A stretch of 64,000 nt of DNA, from assembly GCF_002286735.1 (NCBI RefSeq), contig NZ_NRTA01000010.1, forward strand, positions 62,001 to 126,000, read 5' to 3'. Positions 8,996 through 17,755 of the stretch are shown one piece after another (position 1 is the stretch's first letter; every line of letters starts with the position of its first letter). The DNA comes from Leptolyngbya sp. BC1307. Its GTDB lineage: Bacteria > Cyanobacteriota > Cyanobacteriia > Phormidesmidales > Phormidesmidaceae. A program made the translations under genes and the position numbers. The notes beneath the pieces are model-generated. The model saw nothing but the letters and a program-made list of their open reading frames with translations. It made no database searches and had not been told where the DNA came from.

Positions 8996-9877
8996 ATGCG
9001 CGGGGCACTGGCAAGGCTAAGCTGGATTTTGGGGACGCAGATATTGCTGTCCCCAATTTTTGTGACATTGTCTTTTGTAAAGCCTACTGCTGCTGCTGAA
9101 CTGGCAGATATTCGCGATCGCGGTTACTTAATCGTGGCCGTTAAAGACGACCGGGCTCCGCTAGGATTTGTCGATGGAACCGGCAATCTCAGTGGATTTG
9201 AGATAGATATTGCCCGGCGGTTGGCAGCAGAACTATTAGAGGATGAAACGGCAGTGAGACTGGTCGCGGTGCGCAACGTAGATCGTCTAAATGCGGTGCT
9301 GGAAGACCGGGTAGATATTGCGATCGCTGCTGTCACCCTGACCGAGCCGCGTCGTCGCATCGTCAGCTTCAGCGATCCTTACTACCTCGACGGCACTGCT
9401 TTTATCACCAACCGACCCACTATTCAGCGGCTGCGAGATCTGCGCGTTGGCAGGATTGCTCTTTTAGACCGGGCTAGTAGCGTGCCCCATGTCCGCTATA
9501 TCTTGCCGGGTGCTCAGCTCGTGGGGGTGAGTTCTTACTTAGAAGGGCAAAGGCTGCTGGAAGCGGGCGCAGTAGAGGCCTTTGCAGGCGACGCCTCGGT
9601 GCTAGCAGGGTGGTTACAGTCAGAGGCCACCGCCGAATACCGATTGCTACCAAACTTGCTGTCAGCCGATCCCCTGTCGGTGGTCATCCCCAAGGGCGTG
9701 CAGTACAACCCTTTGAGGACCGCTATTAATCAGGCCATTCGGCGCTGGTATACAGAAGGATGGCTGCAGGAGCGGGCTGCTTACTGGGGGTTACCTGCAG
9801 AATCGTCGCAGTTTCTCGATCTGGCACCGGCCTCGCCGCCAGTGCTGCCCGCTGAGTCAGGTCGTCTTTTTGACTAG
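8996..9877 (+). CDS. Periplasmic solute-binding protein (amino-acid ABC transporter type)
   Basis: 293 residues. A signal peptide (about 1-34, ending PTAAAE) precedes a bacterial extracellular solute-binding fold (family 3): LADIRDRGYLIVAVKDDRAPLGF, FEIDIARRLAAELL, IAIAAVTLTEPRRRIVSFSDPYY and the closing AIRRWYTEGWLQERAAYWGL. These match polar amino-acid binding proteins. No permease or ATPase gene is adjacent, so ligand and partner are unknown. It begins 10 bases after rplT, suggesting read-through transcription. Confidence 0.85.
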   Translation: MRGALARLSWILGTQILLSPIFVTLSFVKPTAAAELADIRDRGYLIVAVKDDRAPLGFVDGTGNLSGFEIDIARRLAAELLEDETAVRLVAVRNVDRLNAVLEDRVDIAIAAVTLTEPRRRIVSFSDPYYLDGTAFITNRPTIQRLRDLRVGRIALLDRASSVPHVRYILPGAQLVGVSSYLEGQRLLEAGAVEAFAGDASVLAGWLQSEATAEYRLLPNLLSADPLSVVIPKGVQYNPLRTAINQAIRRWYTEGWLQERAAYWGLPAESSQFLDLAPASPPVLPAESGRLFD

Positions 9878-9952
9878 CGCCTGAACCCTTGCTATACCCA
9901 TTACTATAAGATGGGGCAAGAAGAAAAGAGCCTTAACAGATGAAGGGATCCC

Positions 9953-10477
9953 ATGGAAAATAGCAGCTATCTGGTTGTTTATTTAGGAATTTTGCTTGCC
10001 CTCTTGAGCGTCGCGACCTTCTTTGTAGTCAGACAGGTTTGGGTCACCCGGCGAGTGGAAGTGACACTTTCAGATTTACAAACCAAGGTCAGTCAGCAAA
10101 AAGGCAATGCCTTGGAGTATTACGAACTGGGCAGCTTGCTGTTGGATAAAAAGCTATTTGCGCAAGCCTCTACCTATCTGAAAAAAGCGCTCAAAGAGCT
10201 GCCCGACGACGAAGTCGAGAATTCTGTCTTGGTGCACAATGCTCTTGGATACGCATACTTCGCACAGGAGCAGTTTGATCTGGCCATTCGTCAGTACAAC
10301 GAGGCGCTCAAAATTAGACCTGACTACGTAACGGCGCTGAATAATTTGGCCCACTCCTATGAGCGTAAGCAGCTCATGCCCCAAGCGCTGGAAACCTACG
10401 AGAAGTCTTTAGCCGCTGAGCCAACCAACGCTACGGCCCAACGGCGAGCTGAGTCATTGCGTAAGCGGCTGGCATAG
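9953..10477 (+). CDS. Membrane-anchored tetratricopeptide repeat protein
   Basis: 174 residues. One N-terminal transmembrane segment (about 7-27) is followed by about three TPR units from residue 50: YYELGSLLLDKKLFAQASTYLKKAL, VLVHNALGYAYFAQEQFDLAIRQYNEAL and VTALNNLAHSYERKQLMPQALETYEKSL style repeats. Scaffold for protein interactions at the membrane. Similar small TPR proteins act in photosystem assembly in cyanobacteria, but this role is inferred from family only. Confidence 0.85.
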   Translation: MENSSYLVVYLGILLALLSVATFFVVRQVWVTRRVEVTLSDLQTKVSQQKGNALEYYELGSLLLDKKLFAQASTYLKKALKELPDDEVENSVLVHNALGYAYFAQEQFDLAIRQYNEALKIRPDYVTALNNLAHSYERKQLMPQALETYEKSLAAEPTNATAQRRAESLRKRLA

Positions 10478-10518
10478 ACCTTTTGTTTGTAGGATTGATC
10501 GACGACGGGGTTTGAGAA

Positions 10519-11178
10519 GTGGGTGCTAAGAGTGGGGACCGCGTCAGAGCCCAATGGCTAGCCTTGCTGGTGCGCTATCGGGCGATCGCCATCATCCGCG
10601 CACCAGACGTAAAAATCGGGCTGATGATGGCAAAGGCAGCAGCAGCGGGCGGATTTGGCCTGATTGAGGTAGCCTGGAATAATGCCCAGCCAGCGGCGAT
10701 GATGGCGGCGATTCGGCAGGCTTTGCCCGACTGTGTGGTGGGCGTGGGCACAGTGCTAAGTGCAGAAGATTTGACAGGCGCGATCGCCGCCCAAGCCCAG
10801 TTTTGCTTTACGCCTCACACCGATTGCCAGCTGATTCGTCTTGCTCAGACCCACAGTCTGCCGATGATTGCCGGGGCAATGACGCCTACCGAAATTATCA
10901 CGGCCTGGCGAGCGGGCGCTGCTAGCGTCAAAGTATTTCCGATCGCTGCTTTGGGCAATGGAGACTACATTCGCAGTGTGCTAGGTCCGCTAGGGCCAAT
11001 TCCGCTCGTGCCTACCGGCGGGGTAACCAGCGAGAGTGCGCCCGACTTGATTGCAGCCGGGGCGATCGCCGTTGGCCTATCGACAGCGCTATTTCCCAAA
11101 ACTGAAGTAGCTCAATCAGACTGGGGGGCGATTGAGACCAGGTCTCGCTACCTGCTAACGCTGCTCAAGAAGCCTTAG
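10519..11178 (+). CDS. eda: KDPG / 4-hydroxy-2-oxoglutarate aldolase
   Basis: 219 residues. Class I aldolase of the Eda family: general base Glu in LIEVAWNN, Schiff-base Lys in ASVKVFPIAALG, and phosphate-binding LVPTGGVTSESAPDLIAAGA. It would cleave 2-keto-3-deoxy-6-phosphogluconate to pyruvate and glyceraldehyde-3-phosphate (Entner-Doudoroff). The start is GTG at 10519; no ATG fits. No Edd gene is nearby. Confidence 0.9.
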   Translation: MGAKSGDRVRAQWLALLVRYRAIAIIRAPDVKIGLMMAKAAAAGGFGLIEVAWNNAQPAAMMAAIRQALPDCVVGVGTVLSAEDLTGAIAAQAQFCFTPHTDCQLIRLAQTHSLPMIAGAMTPTEIITAWRAGAASVKVFPIAALGNGDYIRSVLGPLGPIPLVPTGGVTSESAPDLIAAGAIAVGLSTALFPKTEVAQSDWGAIETRSRYLLTLLKKP

Positions 11179-11615
11179 CTGCCCAATTTAAAGGCTTCTA
11201 CAAACAGACCGTAAACCATGCCTAGCTTAAAGGCATTGAGTGACTCTACAACTGTGGAGCGCGAGCGCACTGGCCCCGGATCTAACCCCGGAGAAATAAG
11301 GGCATTGGCATCATCTAAAGGCGAAATCACTGCGGACGAAGTCACCTGCTGATTCGCCCGGATGGCCTGCCTGCGGCGGGGCGTAAAGCGGTGGTACAGC
11401 CAGCTAATGAGCTCCACGAAAACAACCAAAACGCCCGCTACCACGACATCTAGTCTGGCAGTTTGCCCCGCTGTTGCCGAAATAGCCGTCGCAAAAAAAT
11501 TACCAAACAGCAGGCTCATGACCACTAGCGCCAGCCGCCGCCAGGGGTTAAACACCCACTGCCGAAAGCGCAGAGTAGTCTGATTAACCAGCGTATTGAG
11601 TCGAGTTCGTTGCAT
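11175..11615 (-). CDS. ycf20: DUF565 / Ycf20-like membrane protein
   Basis: About 146 residues from the ATG at 11615 (frame open to 11669). The features match Ycf20: MQRTRLNTLVNQ start, FNPWRRLALVVMSLLFGNFF, an STTAGQ-like SATAGQTARLD turn, a second membrane helix VVFVELISWLY, and the terminal GMVYGLFVEAFKLGS. Two transmembrane segments. In algae a Ycf20 homologue affects non-photochemical quenching; the cyanobacterial function is open. Overlaps the end of eda by 4 bases (convergent). Confidence 0.85.
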   Translation of the reverse strand: MQRTRLNTLVNQTTLRFRQWVFNPWRRLALVVMSLLFGNFFATAISATAGQTARLDVVVAGVLVVFVELISWLYHRFTPRRRQAIRANQQVTSSAVISPLDDANALISPGLDPGPVRSRSTVVESLNAFKLGMVYGLFVEAFKLGS

Positions 11616-11937
11616 GTGAATTGCTGTGAACAGTTCAAGGAAACGCCTGATGCGATAGAGGCCGATCAAGGCGAAGCGAATGGGTAGTGGCTAGCTCAGT
11701 TTAGGATAGTGCGTATCCGTACCAGCGGCTGCTCAGGCACTGTTGCAAGTACCGTTACAAGGGCATCACCTTCCTGACGCCGTTCTATGAACTGTCACAG
11801 CTTTCATCTCCGATGCCCACAGCGTAGAGCTACGCTTTAAACATAAATACGCCTTGTAGACAAAAGGTTAGCGCTGCTTTTTGACTCTTCACTGATAGCG
11901 TAGCCGCTCACTTGTTTCACTTTTTAAGAGGGTCTCC
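11616..11937. other. Non-coding gap before secreted protein gene
   Basis: About 320 bases between divergent genes. No gene-like frame, tRNA or strong hairpin seen. A ribosome-binding GAGGG lies just before the ATG at 11938. Promoters for both flanking genes are expected here but I cannot place them with confidence. Confidence 0.5.
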
Positions 11938-12342
11938 ATGCGACGTTTTTCTCCCCTATTTTTGGCGTTAGCTGCCGTGCTTACTGTCGGATCAGCCGCG
12001 CAAGCCCAGTCAGTTACCCGCATGCCGCTGTCAGCCCCGGTTGAGCTGACCGGTCAGACAGGCGGGCCCGAAAGCTCTACCTGTGGCAATATTAACCCGG
12101 CGGCGGGTCAGGTCGTGCGAATTACCGAGCCGTTTGCTTCCTTAGACTTTAAAGTTCAAAGCCAGGGTGACTACACGCTGCTGATTACTGGTCCCGGTGG
12201 TTTTAGAGAGTGCGTATTCGCGCATAACTACGATGGCGGTGTGATTCAAGCGCCTGGTTTGCTCAATCAAGGTGAGTATCAGGTGCATGTAGGCGATCGC
12301 CGAGGCGAGAGCCACCCCTACACCCTCTCTATCAGTCAATAG
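11938..12342 (+). CDS. Secreted beta-rich protein, unknown function
   Basis: 134 residues. Clean signal peptide (1-23, ending SAAQAQ). The mature part is short beta strands, with two cysteines (STCGN and RECVF) that could form a disulfide, and the phrases GDYTLLITGPGGF and GEYQVHVGDR. This resembles a bacterial pre-peptidase C-terminal (PPC)-like or jelly-roll fold used in extracellular proteins. Single gene with RBS GAGGG upstream. Name not assigned. Confidence 0.7.
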   Translation: MRRFSPLFLALAAVLTVGSAAQAQSVTRMPLSAPVELTGQTGGPESSTCGNINPAAGQVVRITEPFASLDFKVQSQGDYTLLITGPGGFRECVFAHNYDGGVIQAPGLLNQGEYQVHVGDRRGESHPYTLSISQ

Positions 12343-12370
12343 CTATCGGTTCCAAGAGAGCTTTGAGAGA

Positions 12371-12391
12371 GCGATACCCGCTAGGTATCGC
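12371..12391. terminator. Perfect hairpin between convergent genes
   Basis: GCGATACC (12371-12378), 5-base loop, GGTATCGC (12384-12391). It lies between two converging genes and contains the stop codon of the leftward gene. There is no T-run on either side, so intrinsic termination is uncertain; it may instead protect 3' ends. Confidence 0.4.
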
Positions 12392-12836
12392 CCTCAGGCA
12401 GCCGCTGCACGTCTACATCAATCGTAGGAGGAGGATCTGCCTCCGAAGCGTCTGCTAGGCCAGTTCGTGTATCCATTGCCTGCATATCTACGGCCTGCAC
12501 ATCAATTACACCATCTGCTGCAAATCGCTCAAAGCCCTCACCTGTCACCGATAGCTCCGTGCCGCAGTTAGGACAGGGCATTTTCAAATTCTTCAGGCTG
12601 GTCAGCGGCTGCTCGCAAACAGGGCAATTGCCCTGTACCAAGTTGCGCTTTATCCAAAACTGCAGGGCAAAAAAGGCCAGTACTGGCGCAATCAAAATAA
12701 ACAGCATCAAGACAAAAATTGATTTGACGATGCCGCTAAGACCGATGGCCCCAAGCAGCCAGACGGTGCCCAGAATAAATACCCAGCATCCTAAGCCAGG
12801 AAAGCGAACTTGCAGTTGATTGAAATTTTGGTTCAC
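12381..12836 (-). CDS. Membrane protein with zinc-ribbon tail
   Basis: 151 residues. Two hydrophobic segments (about 15-37 and 40-62) are followed by a cytoplasmic zinc ribbon: CPVCEQP and, 15 residues on, CPNCGTE. The C-terminus is acidic and of low complexity. GTG start at 12836. Compare the second zinc-ribbon membrane protein at 25202-25726, which has the ribbon before its membrane segments. Function unknown. Confidence 0.75.
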   Translation of the reverse strand: MNQNFNQLQVRFPGLGCWVFILGTVWLLGAIGLSGIVKSIFVLMLFILIAPVLAFFALQFWIKRNLVQGNCPVCEQPLTSLKNLKMPCPNCGTELSVTGEGFERFAADGVIDVQAVDMQAMDTRTGLADASEADPPPTIDVDVQRLPEGDT

Positions 12837-12954
12837 TGTGGTGGTACCCCGCGAGTGAGCGCCCTCTACCGGGCATTTCTTCTATCGTAGTGCTAAGCAT
12901 GGCTAGCGCAAAGCTGGCAAACCGTACCACCACTCAATGCGCGCTGACTGTCGA

Positions 12955-14118
12955 TCACGCTGCTGAAATCTTTAACAATTCACCCAAGCGAGTGGCCAGA
13001 GCCGGCGCGCTGAAGCTAGCTAGACTCTCTTGTCGTAGCCACGGTGCGTCGCACCGCTGATCTTTGCCGCTGAGCGCTTCGATGCAGGCGATCGCCACCG
13101 CCTCTGGGTTCCGGTGCGGGACCTGCCAGCCCATACGGCCATCCTGCAAAGGATCGGCTGAGCCATCATCGTCGCCGGCGATCACCGGTACGCCGCAGGC
13201 CATAGCCTCCAAGTAGACAATACCGAAGCCTTCTTTGGAGGGCATGACGTACACATCGGCCAAGCGGTAGTGGTCGATCAGCGCATCATCGGGCACAAAT
13301 CCGGCAAAGATGACTCGCTCAGCAACGCCCAAATCGGCAGCTAGCTCAGCTAGACGAGGCTGATCATCGCCTCGACCAATGACCACATACTTCACCGTCG
13401 GAAAGGCTTTAGCAATTTCAGGTAGGGCGCGAATAGTGACATCTACGCCTTTATAGATATCGCCGGGCCATAGCCGGGCTACCGTTGTGAGCACGCGCGA
13501 GTTTTGTAGACCGTAGCATTCGACCAGTTCGGGCGCGGGTGGCCCTGGGGTAAAAATGCCACCATCCACGACGCAGGGCAGCATGTCAAACCTCGCTTTG
13601 GGAAGCTGGTTAGCCTGATGGGCCAGGTCGCGACTGTAACGGCTAATCGTCCAAATGCGATCAGCGCGGGCAAGTGCCTGCTTCTCTTTCGGCGGTAGCT
13701 TGTACCAGACTTCTTTGCCGTAGGTCAGTATGGTGTAGGGAATTTTGAGTGAGCGACAGAGCTGAGCGACCATAGCAGACAGGTTGATATGCCCGCAAAA
13801 AACGTGGTCAGGCCGGTGGCGAATTAAATAAGTTGCGAGTGCCAGGGTTAGGCGAACCCGCTGGATCATAGGATGCGCTAGCGGAGCCTCGCCTGCGGAA
13901 GATTGCTGTGACTCACCTTTAAAGTAGTGGTAAGTAAAGCAGCTATCTTTGAGGGGATGGTCACCCGGGCTATCTCTGAGCAAAAATACGTCGGCAGCCA
14001 TAGCGGACCGATCAGGTTGACTGGCGAGCTGGCTATAGGCTCTGAGCACATCTTGAATGTAGGACTGAATGCCCCCTTCACAGCCAAATACTTCAATAAA
14101 TACGAACGCATGTCTCAT
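12955..14118 (-). CDS. Glycosyltransferase family 4
   Basis: About 387 residues from the ATG at 14118, which starts MRHAFVFIEVFGCEGGIQ. The open frame runs on to 14190 into the gmd coding region and is rejected as start. GT-B fold: N-terminal acceptor domain with GGIQSYI; C-terminal donor domain with TTVARLWPGDIYKG, VIGRGDDQPRL and the retaining-GT signature EGFGIVYLEAMACGVPVI (E-x7-E). It lies 49 bases downstream of gmd and in the same direction, so it may use GDP-mannose or a GDP-6-deoxyhexose in exopolysaccharide or lipopolysaccharide synthesis. Donor is inferred from context. Confidence 0.88.
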   Translation of the reverse strand: MRHAFVFIEVFGCEGGIQSYIQDVLRAYSQLASQPDRSAMAADVFLLRDSPGDHPLKDSCFTYHYFKGESQQSSAGEAPLAHPMIQRVRLTLALATYLIRHRPDHVFCGHINLSAMVAQLCRSLKIPYTILTYGKEVWYKLPPKEKQALARADRIWTISRYSRDLAHQANQLPKARFDMLPCVVDGGIFTPGPPAPELVECYGLQNSRVLTTVARLWPGDIYKGVDVTIRALPEIAKAFPTVKYVVIGRGDDQPRLAELAADLGVAERVIFAGFVPDDALIDHYRLADVYVMPSKEGFGIVYLEAMACGVPVIAGDDDGSADPLQDGRMGWQVPHRNPEAVAIACIEALSGKDQRCDAPWLRQESLASFSAPALATRLGELLKISAA

Positions 14119-14167
14119 GAGAGTTCTTCTCAGGTGATGGCCTTGGCTATTCGACTGTCTATACTGT

Positions 14168-15157
14168 TCAACTGGCTCCCATTGCAGCAACAGCGCCTGC
14201 TTTTAGCCGCTCTATGTCTGTCTTCACCATAGTCTCGATCAGCTGCTCAAAGCTCACCTGCGGCTCCCAATGAAGATTGTTCTTCGCTTTAGTGGGGTCA
14301 GCTACGAGCTGAAAGTGCTCATCTTCGCGCACTAGCGTAGGGTCAGTCTCTACATATTTTTGCCAGTCTAAGTCTACGCAGCTAAAGGCAGTCTCTACCA
14401 GGTTGCGGACGGTATGTAGCACGCCAGTGCCGATGACGTAGTCTTCAGCGGTGTCAGCCTGCAGCATGCGCCACATCGCTTCTACATGGTCTCCAGCAAA
14501 ACCCCAGTCTCGTTTAGCCTCAAGATTTCCAATCGATAGGCGATCGCGTAGCCCCAACTTGATCGCCGCCGCTGCCAGGGCAATCTTGCGAGTAACAAAC
14601 TGCGGCGGCCTTCTGGGAGACTCGTGGTTGTACAAAATACCGCTGCAGGCAAATAGGCCGTAGCGATCGCGGTGATGCACCATCGTCCAATGCGCATGAA
14701 GCTTAGCAGCACCGTAAGGATTTTTCGGTCGGAAAGGGGTTTCTGCAGTTTGTGGGGCAGAGCGGACTTCACCAAAGATCTCCGAAGAGCTAGCCTGGTA
14801 AAACCGGGTAGGTAGCCCCAGCAGGCGAGTGGCGCTAAGGAGACGGGTGGCAGTGCCCGTAATCAGATCGAGCGTACCCAGCGGATCATCCCACGATGCC
14901 GGGACAAAGCTAGGCGCAGCCAGATTATAGATTTCTGCAGGCTGTAATTGCTCTACTGCCTGAGTGAGCGCTTCAGCGCTGGTAAGATTGACTGAGTAAA
15001 TTTCTACCTGCTCGGCTAGGTCGTCTAGCTTAGCAACGCTGCTCTGTCTTTCAGGGGGAACCAAACCGACCACGCGATAGCCCTTACCTAACAGCAAGTG
15101 GCTGAGATAATAGCCATCCTGCCCAGTTATCCCTGTAATCAGTGCGGTTTTAGTCAT
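14168..15157 (-). CDS. gmd: GDP-mannose 4,6-dehydratase
   Basis: 329 residues, extended short-chain dehydrogenase. NADP site GITGQDGYYL at 8-17, catalytic ASSSEIFGE followed by the Tyr-x3-Lys pair in NPYGAAKLHAHW, and NHESPRRPPQFVTRKI, which is highly diagnostic of Gmd. It converts GDP-D-mannose to GDP-4-keto-6-deoxymannose, the entry to fucose, rhamnose or perosamine donors. First gene of a two-gene unit with the glycosyltransferase. No fcl gene in the window. Confidence 0.93.
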   Translation of the reverse strand: MTKTALITGITGQDGYYLSHLLLGKGYRVVGLVPPERQSSVAKLDDLAEQVEIYSVNLTSAEALTQAVEQLQPAEIYNLAAPSFVPASWDDPLGTLDLITGTATRLLSATRLLGLPTRFYQASSSEIFGEVRSAPQTAETPFRPKNPYGAAKLHAHWTMVHHRDRYGLFACSGILYNHESPRRPPQFVTRKIALAAAAIKLGLRDRLSIGNLEAKRDWGFAGDHVEAMWRMLQADTAEDYVIGTGVLHTVRNLVETAFSCVDLDWQKYVETDPTLVREDEHFQLVADPTKAKNNLHWEPQVSFEQLIETMVKTDIERLKAGAVAAMGAS

Positions 15158-15243
15158 AAGTCTCTCTAGTCATGACAAGATCCATCGCTGTCGCACATCC
15201 TAGCAACTAAAGCTGTTTGAGCGGAGTGGCTCAGCCTCAGAGT

Positions 15244-15672
15244 TCATACAGTTTTTGAAGTCTTTACGATCCGTAGACAGTTTCGCTGGTCTCGCTCACA
15301 GTCATAAGTAACCCGGTCAGCCAACCGCCTGAGCAAAAACCAGCCGTAGCCACCTTCTCGTAAAGACCCTGGCTGCGGTTCGGTAAGGCTGTTAGGATCA
15401 AAAGGAGCACCCCGATCAAAGATACGGATCTCAATGGTTTCAGGCTGTAATGAGAGCTCGATATCAATCGGTGTGGTACCTGGCAAATTGGCATGAGCAT
15501 GACGCACGGCGTTGGTAAAACCTTCTGCCAGAGCCAAATTGAGCTGGTCGAACTGCTCGTCAACCCAGGGCGTATCTACTGCGAACCCTGCAATCAGCGT
15601 CTGAAACCACTGCTGAACCGCCGACAGCTCCTCTAGTTGACTGCTGACAGTCAGATGAGCTTGTTTAGGCAT
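15244..15672 (-). CDS. RsbW-like ATP-binding regulator (anti-sigma factor type)
   Basis: 142 residues, single GHKL-type ATPase domain. N box EGFTNAVRHAH, G1-like DRGAPFD, G2-like GGYGWFLLRRLADRVTY. This matches the serine-kinase anti-sigma factor family (RsbW/SpoIIAB). Such proteins usually phosphorylate an STAS antagonist and bind a sigma factor; neither partner is encoded nearby. Alternative: a partner in a PP2C-type switch. ATG start at 15672. Confidence 0.85.
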   Translation of the reverse strand: MPKQAHLTVSSQLEELSAVQQWFQTLIAGFAVDTPWVDEQFDQLNLALAEGFTNAVRHAHANLPGTTPIDIELSLQPETIEIRIFDRGAPFDPNSLTEPQPGSLREGGYGWFLLRRLADRVTYDCERDQRNCLRIVKTSKTV

Positions 15673-15943
15673 TTTTAATTCAGCTCCGGCTTGACCGCAT
15701 ACTCAAAAAACCACCCATTCATCAAATTTACCACTTCGCTTGGCTACCTATAGCGTTGCCCAAGCTGAATTTATATCCGCAGAGTTCGGGCATTCCGCAG
15801 CCGGCAATAAAAGATCATAAGATCTCAATGCATCAATCAAATCGCCCAGACCCTGACGGATCTGAGCGATTGAGGGGAGCTAAATATCGCTAACTGAGCT
15901 TTCCCTAAACAAATCAGTGAGTAGCTTTTGCGCTGATTCAGCC

Positions 15944-16426
15944 TTAGAAAAGGCCCAGCGTTAGAGACTCATCAATAGGGAAGGTAGCGCCGATACCGAG
16001 CCATAGCGTAACAGCTGTACCAAACAGGAAGACAGCGGTAGCTACCGGGCGACGGAAAGGGTTTTGAAACTTGTTGACGTTCTCAATGAAGGGAACTAGG
16101 CAAAGCCCTATGGGGATTGCAGTCATCGCAGCAATTCCCAAAAGCTTGTTGGGCAAGACCCGCAGCATTTGGAAAGTGGGGTATAGATACCACTCAGGCA
16201 AAATTTCTAGCGGCGTTGCGAATGGGTTAGCAGGTTCACCCACCAAAGCCGGGTCGAGAACGGCTAAAGCCACACAGCAGGCAATTGTTCCCATGATGAC
16301 AACAGGGAAAACGTAGAGAAGGTCGTTGGGCCAGGCGGGCTCACCGTAGTAGTTATGGCCCATGCCCTTTTTAAGCTTCTCTCTCAGCATCGGATCGCTG
16401 AGATCTGGCTTCTTAAGGATTGACAT
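15944..16426 (-). CDS. petD: Cytochrome b6-f complex subunit IV
   Basis: 160 residues, exact family length. Three transmembrane helices and the [18 protein letters not shown] segment that contributes PEWY to the quinol-oxidising Qo site. The N-terminus [12 protein letters not shown] is typical. Thylakoid membrane, intersystem electron transfer. It lies 253 bases after petB in the same direction; the pair is conserved as petBD in cyanobacteria. Confidence 0.97.
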   Translation of the reverse strand: MSILKKPDLSDPMLREKLKKGMGHNYYGEPAWPNDLLYVFPVVIMGTIACCVALAVLDPALVGEPANPFATPLEILPEWYLYPTFQMLRVLPNKLLGIAAMTAIPIGLCLVPFIENVNKFQNPFRRPVATAVFLFGTAVTLWLGIGATFPIDESLTLGLF

Positions 16427-16679
16427 TGATTAACTTCCTAAAATAATGACACCAACAGCTAATAAGCATTTTAACCTGAGCAGTCCCCCGCAACCACGTC
16501 CTTAGGAGACATTCTCCGAAAACGTCGGCTTGAGACCCGCTCCAAACTGAGGCAAATCAGCTGAAGAAAGCTCAGGGCGGAACGTGATAAAGGCGGTTGA
16601 GGCAATGCTAGCAGCCCGATATCGGTGTGAATCCAAGCTGCTAGCAGAAGGGGGCGGCGGCAAGGAATTTGCGCGGCGC

Positions 16680-17348
16680 TTACAAAGGACCTGAAATGCC
16701 TTGCTTACGAATCATGATGAAGTGCAGCAGCATGAAGACTGCAATCAGCCAGGGCAACACAAAGGTGTGCAAGCTGTAGAAGCGAGTCAGGGTAGCTTGT
16801 CCTACGCTCTCGCTCCCTCGCATTAGCTCAACGATAGTGCTACCGACTACCGGAATCGCGCCAGGCACACCCGACACAATCTTCACCGCCCAATAGCCAA
16901 CCTGGTCCCAAGGCAGAGAGTAGCCGGTCACACCAAAGGAAACAGTGATGACAGCCAAGATAACGCCGGTTACCCAGGTGAGTTCACGGGGCTTTTTGAA
17001 GCCACCTGTCAGGTATACCCGGAAGGTGTGTAGGATCATCACCAGCACCATCATGCTGGCAGACCAGCGGTGGACGGAGCGGATCAGCCAGCCAAAGTTA
17101 ACGTCGGTCATCAGGTACTGCACGGATGCGAAGGCATCTGTCACAGTCGGTCTGTAGTAGAAGGTCATCGCAAATCCAGTGGCGAACTGGATGATGAAGC
17201 AAGTGAGGGTGATGCCGCCAAGGCAGTAGAAAATGTTGACGTGAGGAGGAACGTACTTATTGGAAATATCGTCGGCGAGTGCCTGGATTTCCAGCCGTTC
17301 GTCGAACCATTTATAAGGCTTAGAATCGGTGACTTGCTTAGTAAACAT
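16680..17348 (-). CDS. petB: Cytochrome b6
   Basis: 222 residues, exact family length. Starts [20 protein letters not shown]. Four transmembrane helices hold the haem-ligand histidines ([19 protein letters not shown] and [11 protein letters not shown]), and the covalent haem cn Cys is in NIFYCLGGI. Upstream partner of petD. Divergent from ctpA across a 407-base region. Confidence 0.97.
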   Translation of the reverse strand: MFTKQVTDSKPYKWFDERLEIQALADDISNKYVPPHVNIFYCLGGITLTCFIIQFATGFAMTFYYRPTVTDAFASVQYLMTDVNFGWLIRSVHRWSASMMVLVMILHTFRVYLTGGFKKPRELTWVTGVILAVITVSFGVTGYSLPWDQVGYWAVKIVSGVPGAIPVVGSTIVELMRGSESVGQATLTRFYSLHTFVLPWLIAVFMLLHFIMIRKQGISGPL

Positions 17349-17755
17349 GAAGCAAAAATCTGCGTCTGAAGGGTGTATTCCAATACTAAAAAATGTAACA
17401 CAACCGGTGGGGAACTAAACTCAGAGAATTGGGGCAAATGGCCAGAGACGGTGAACTTTAGCGCCAAGAGCCGTCCCGGAAATTTCGGCTGCGGGGCTTT
17501 ATCAGGGATTTACTCTGAGGAAAGTTTAAGAAAAGCGAATATTTCATATAATTTACATAGCTTTACATACGGAGTCCTGGCTGGCATCCGCGTTTCTGGC
17601 TGATGACTGAGCAAGCGGTATCTTAAGAAAGACCGTCCAGCCGGTTTTTAGATGGCAAGTCGGGCTTTGTATCTGACCGCTAGGCTGGCTGGCTGCTAAG
17701 CAGGGCTATGAGCTATCAATTTTGCTTTGTGTTGCTAGGGGTATTTTCTGAGCTT
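17349..17755. promoter_or_regulatory. Divergent petB / ctpA promoter region
   Basis: About 400 bases between two divergent photosynthesis genes. A rightward -10-like TATAAT lies at 17547-17552 with TTTAAG 16 bases upstream (17525-17530), a possible ctpA promoter. The petB promoter must lie in the left half, but I cannot fix it. No small gene seen. Confidence 0.4.
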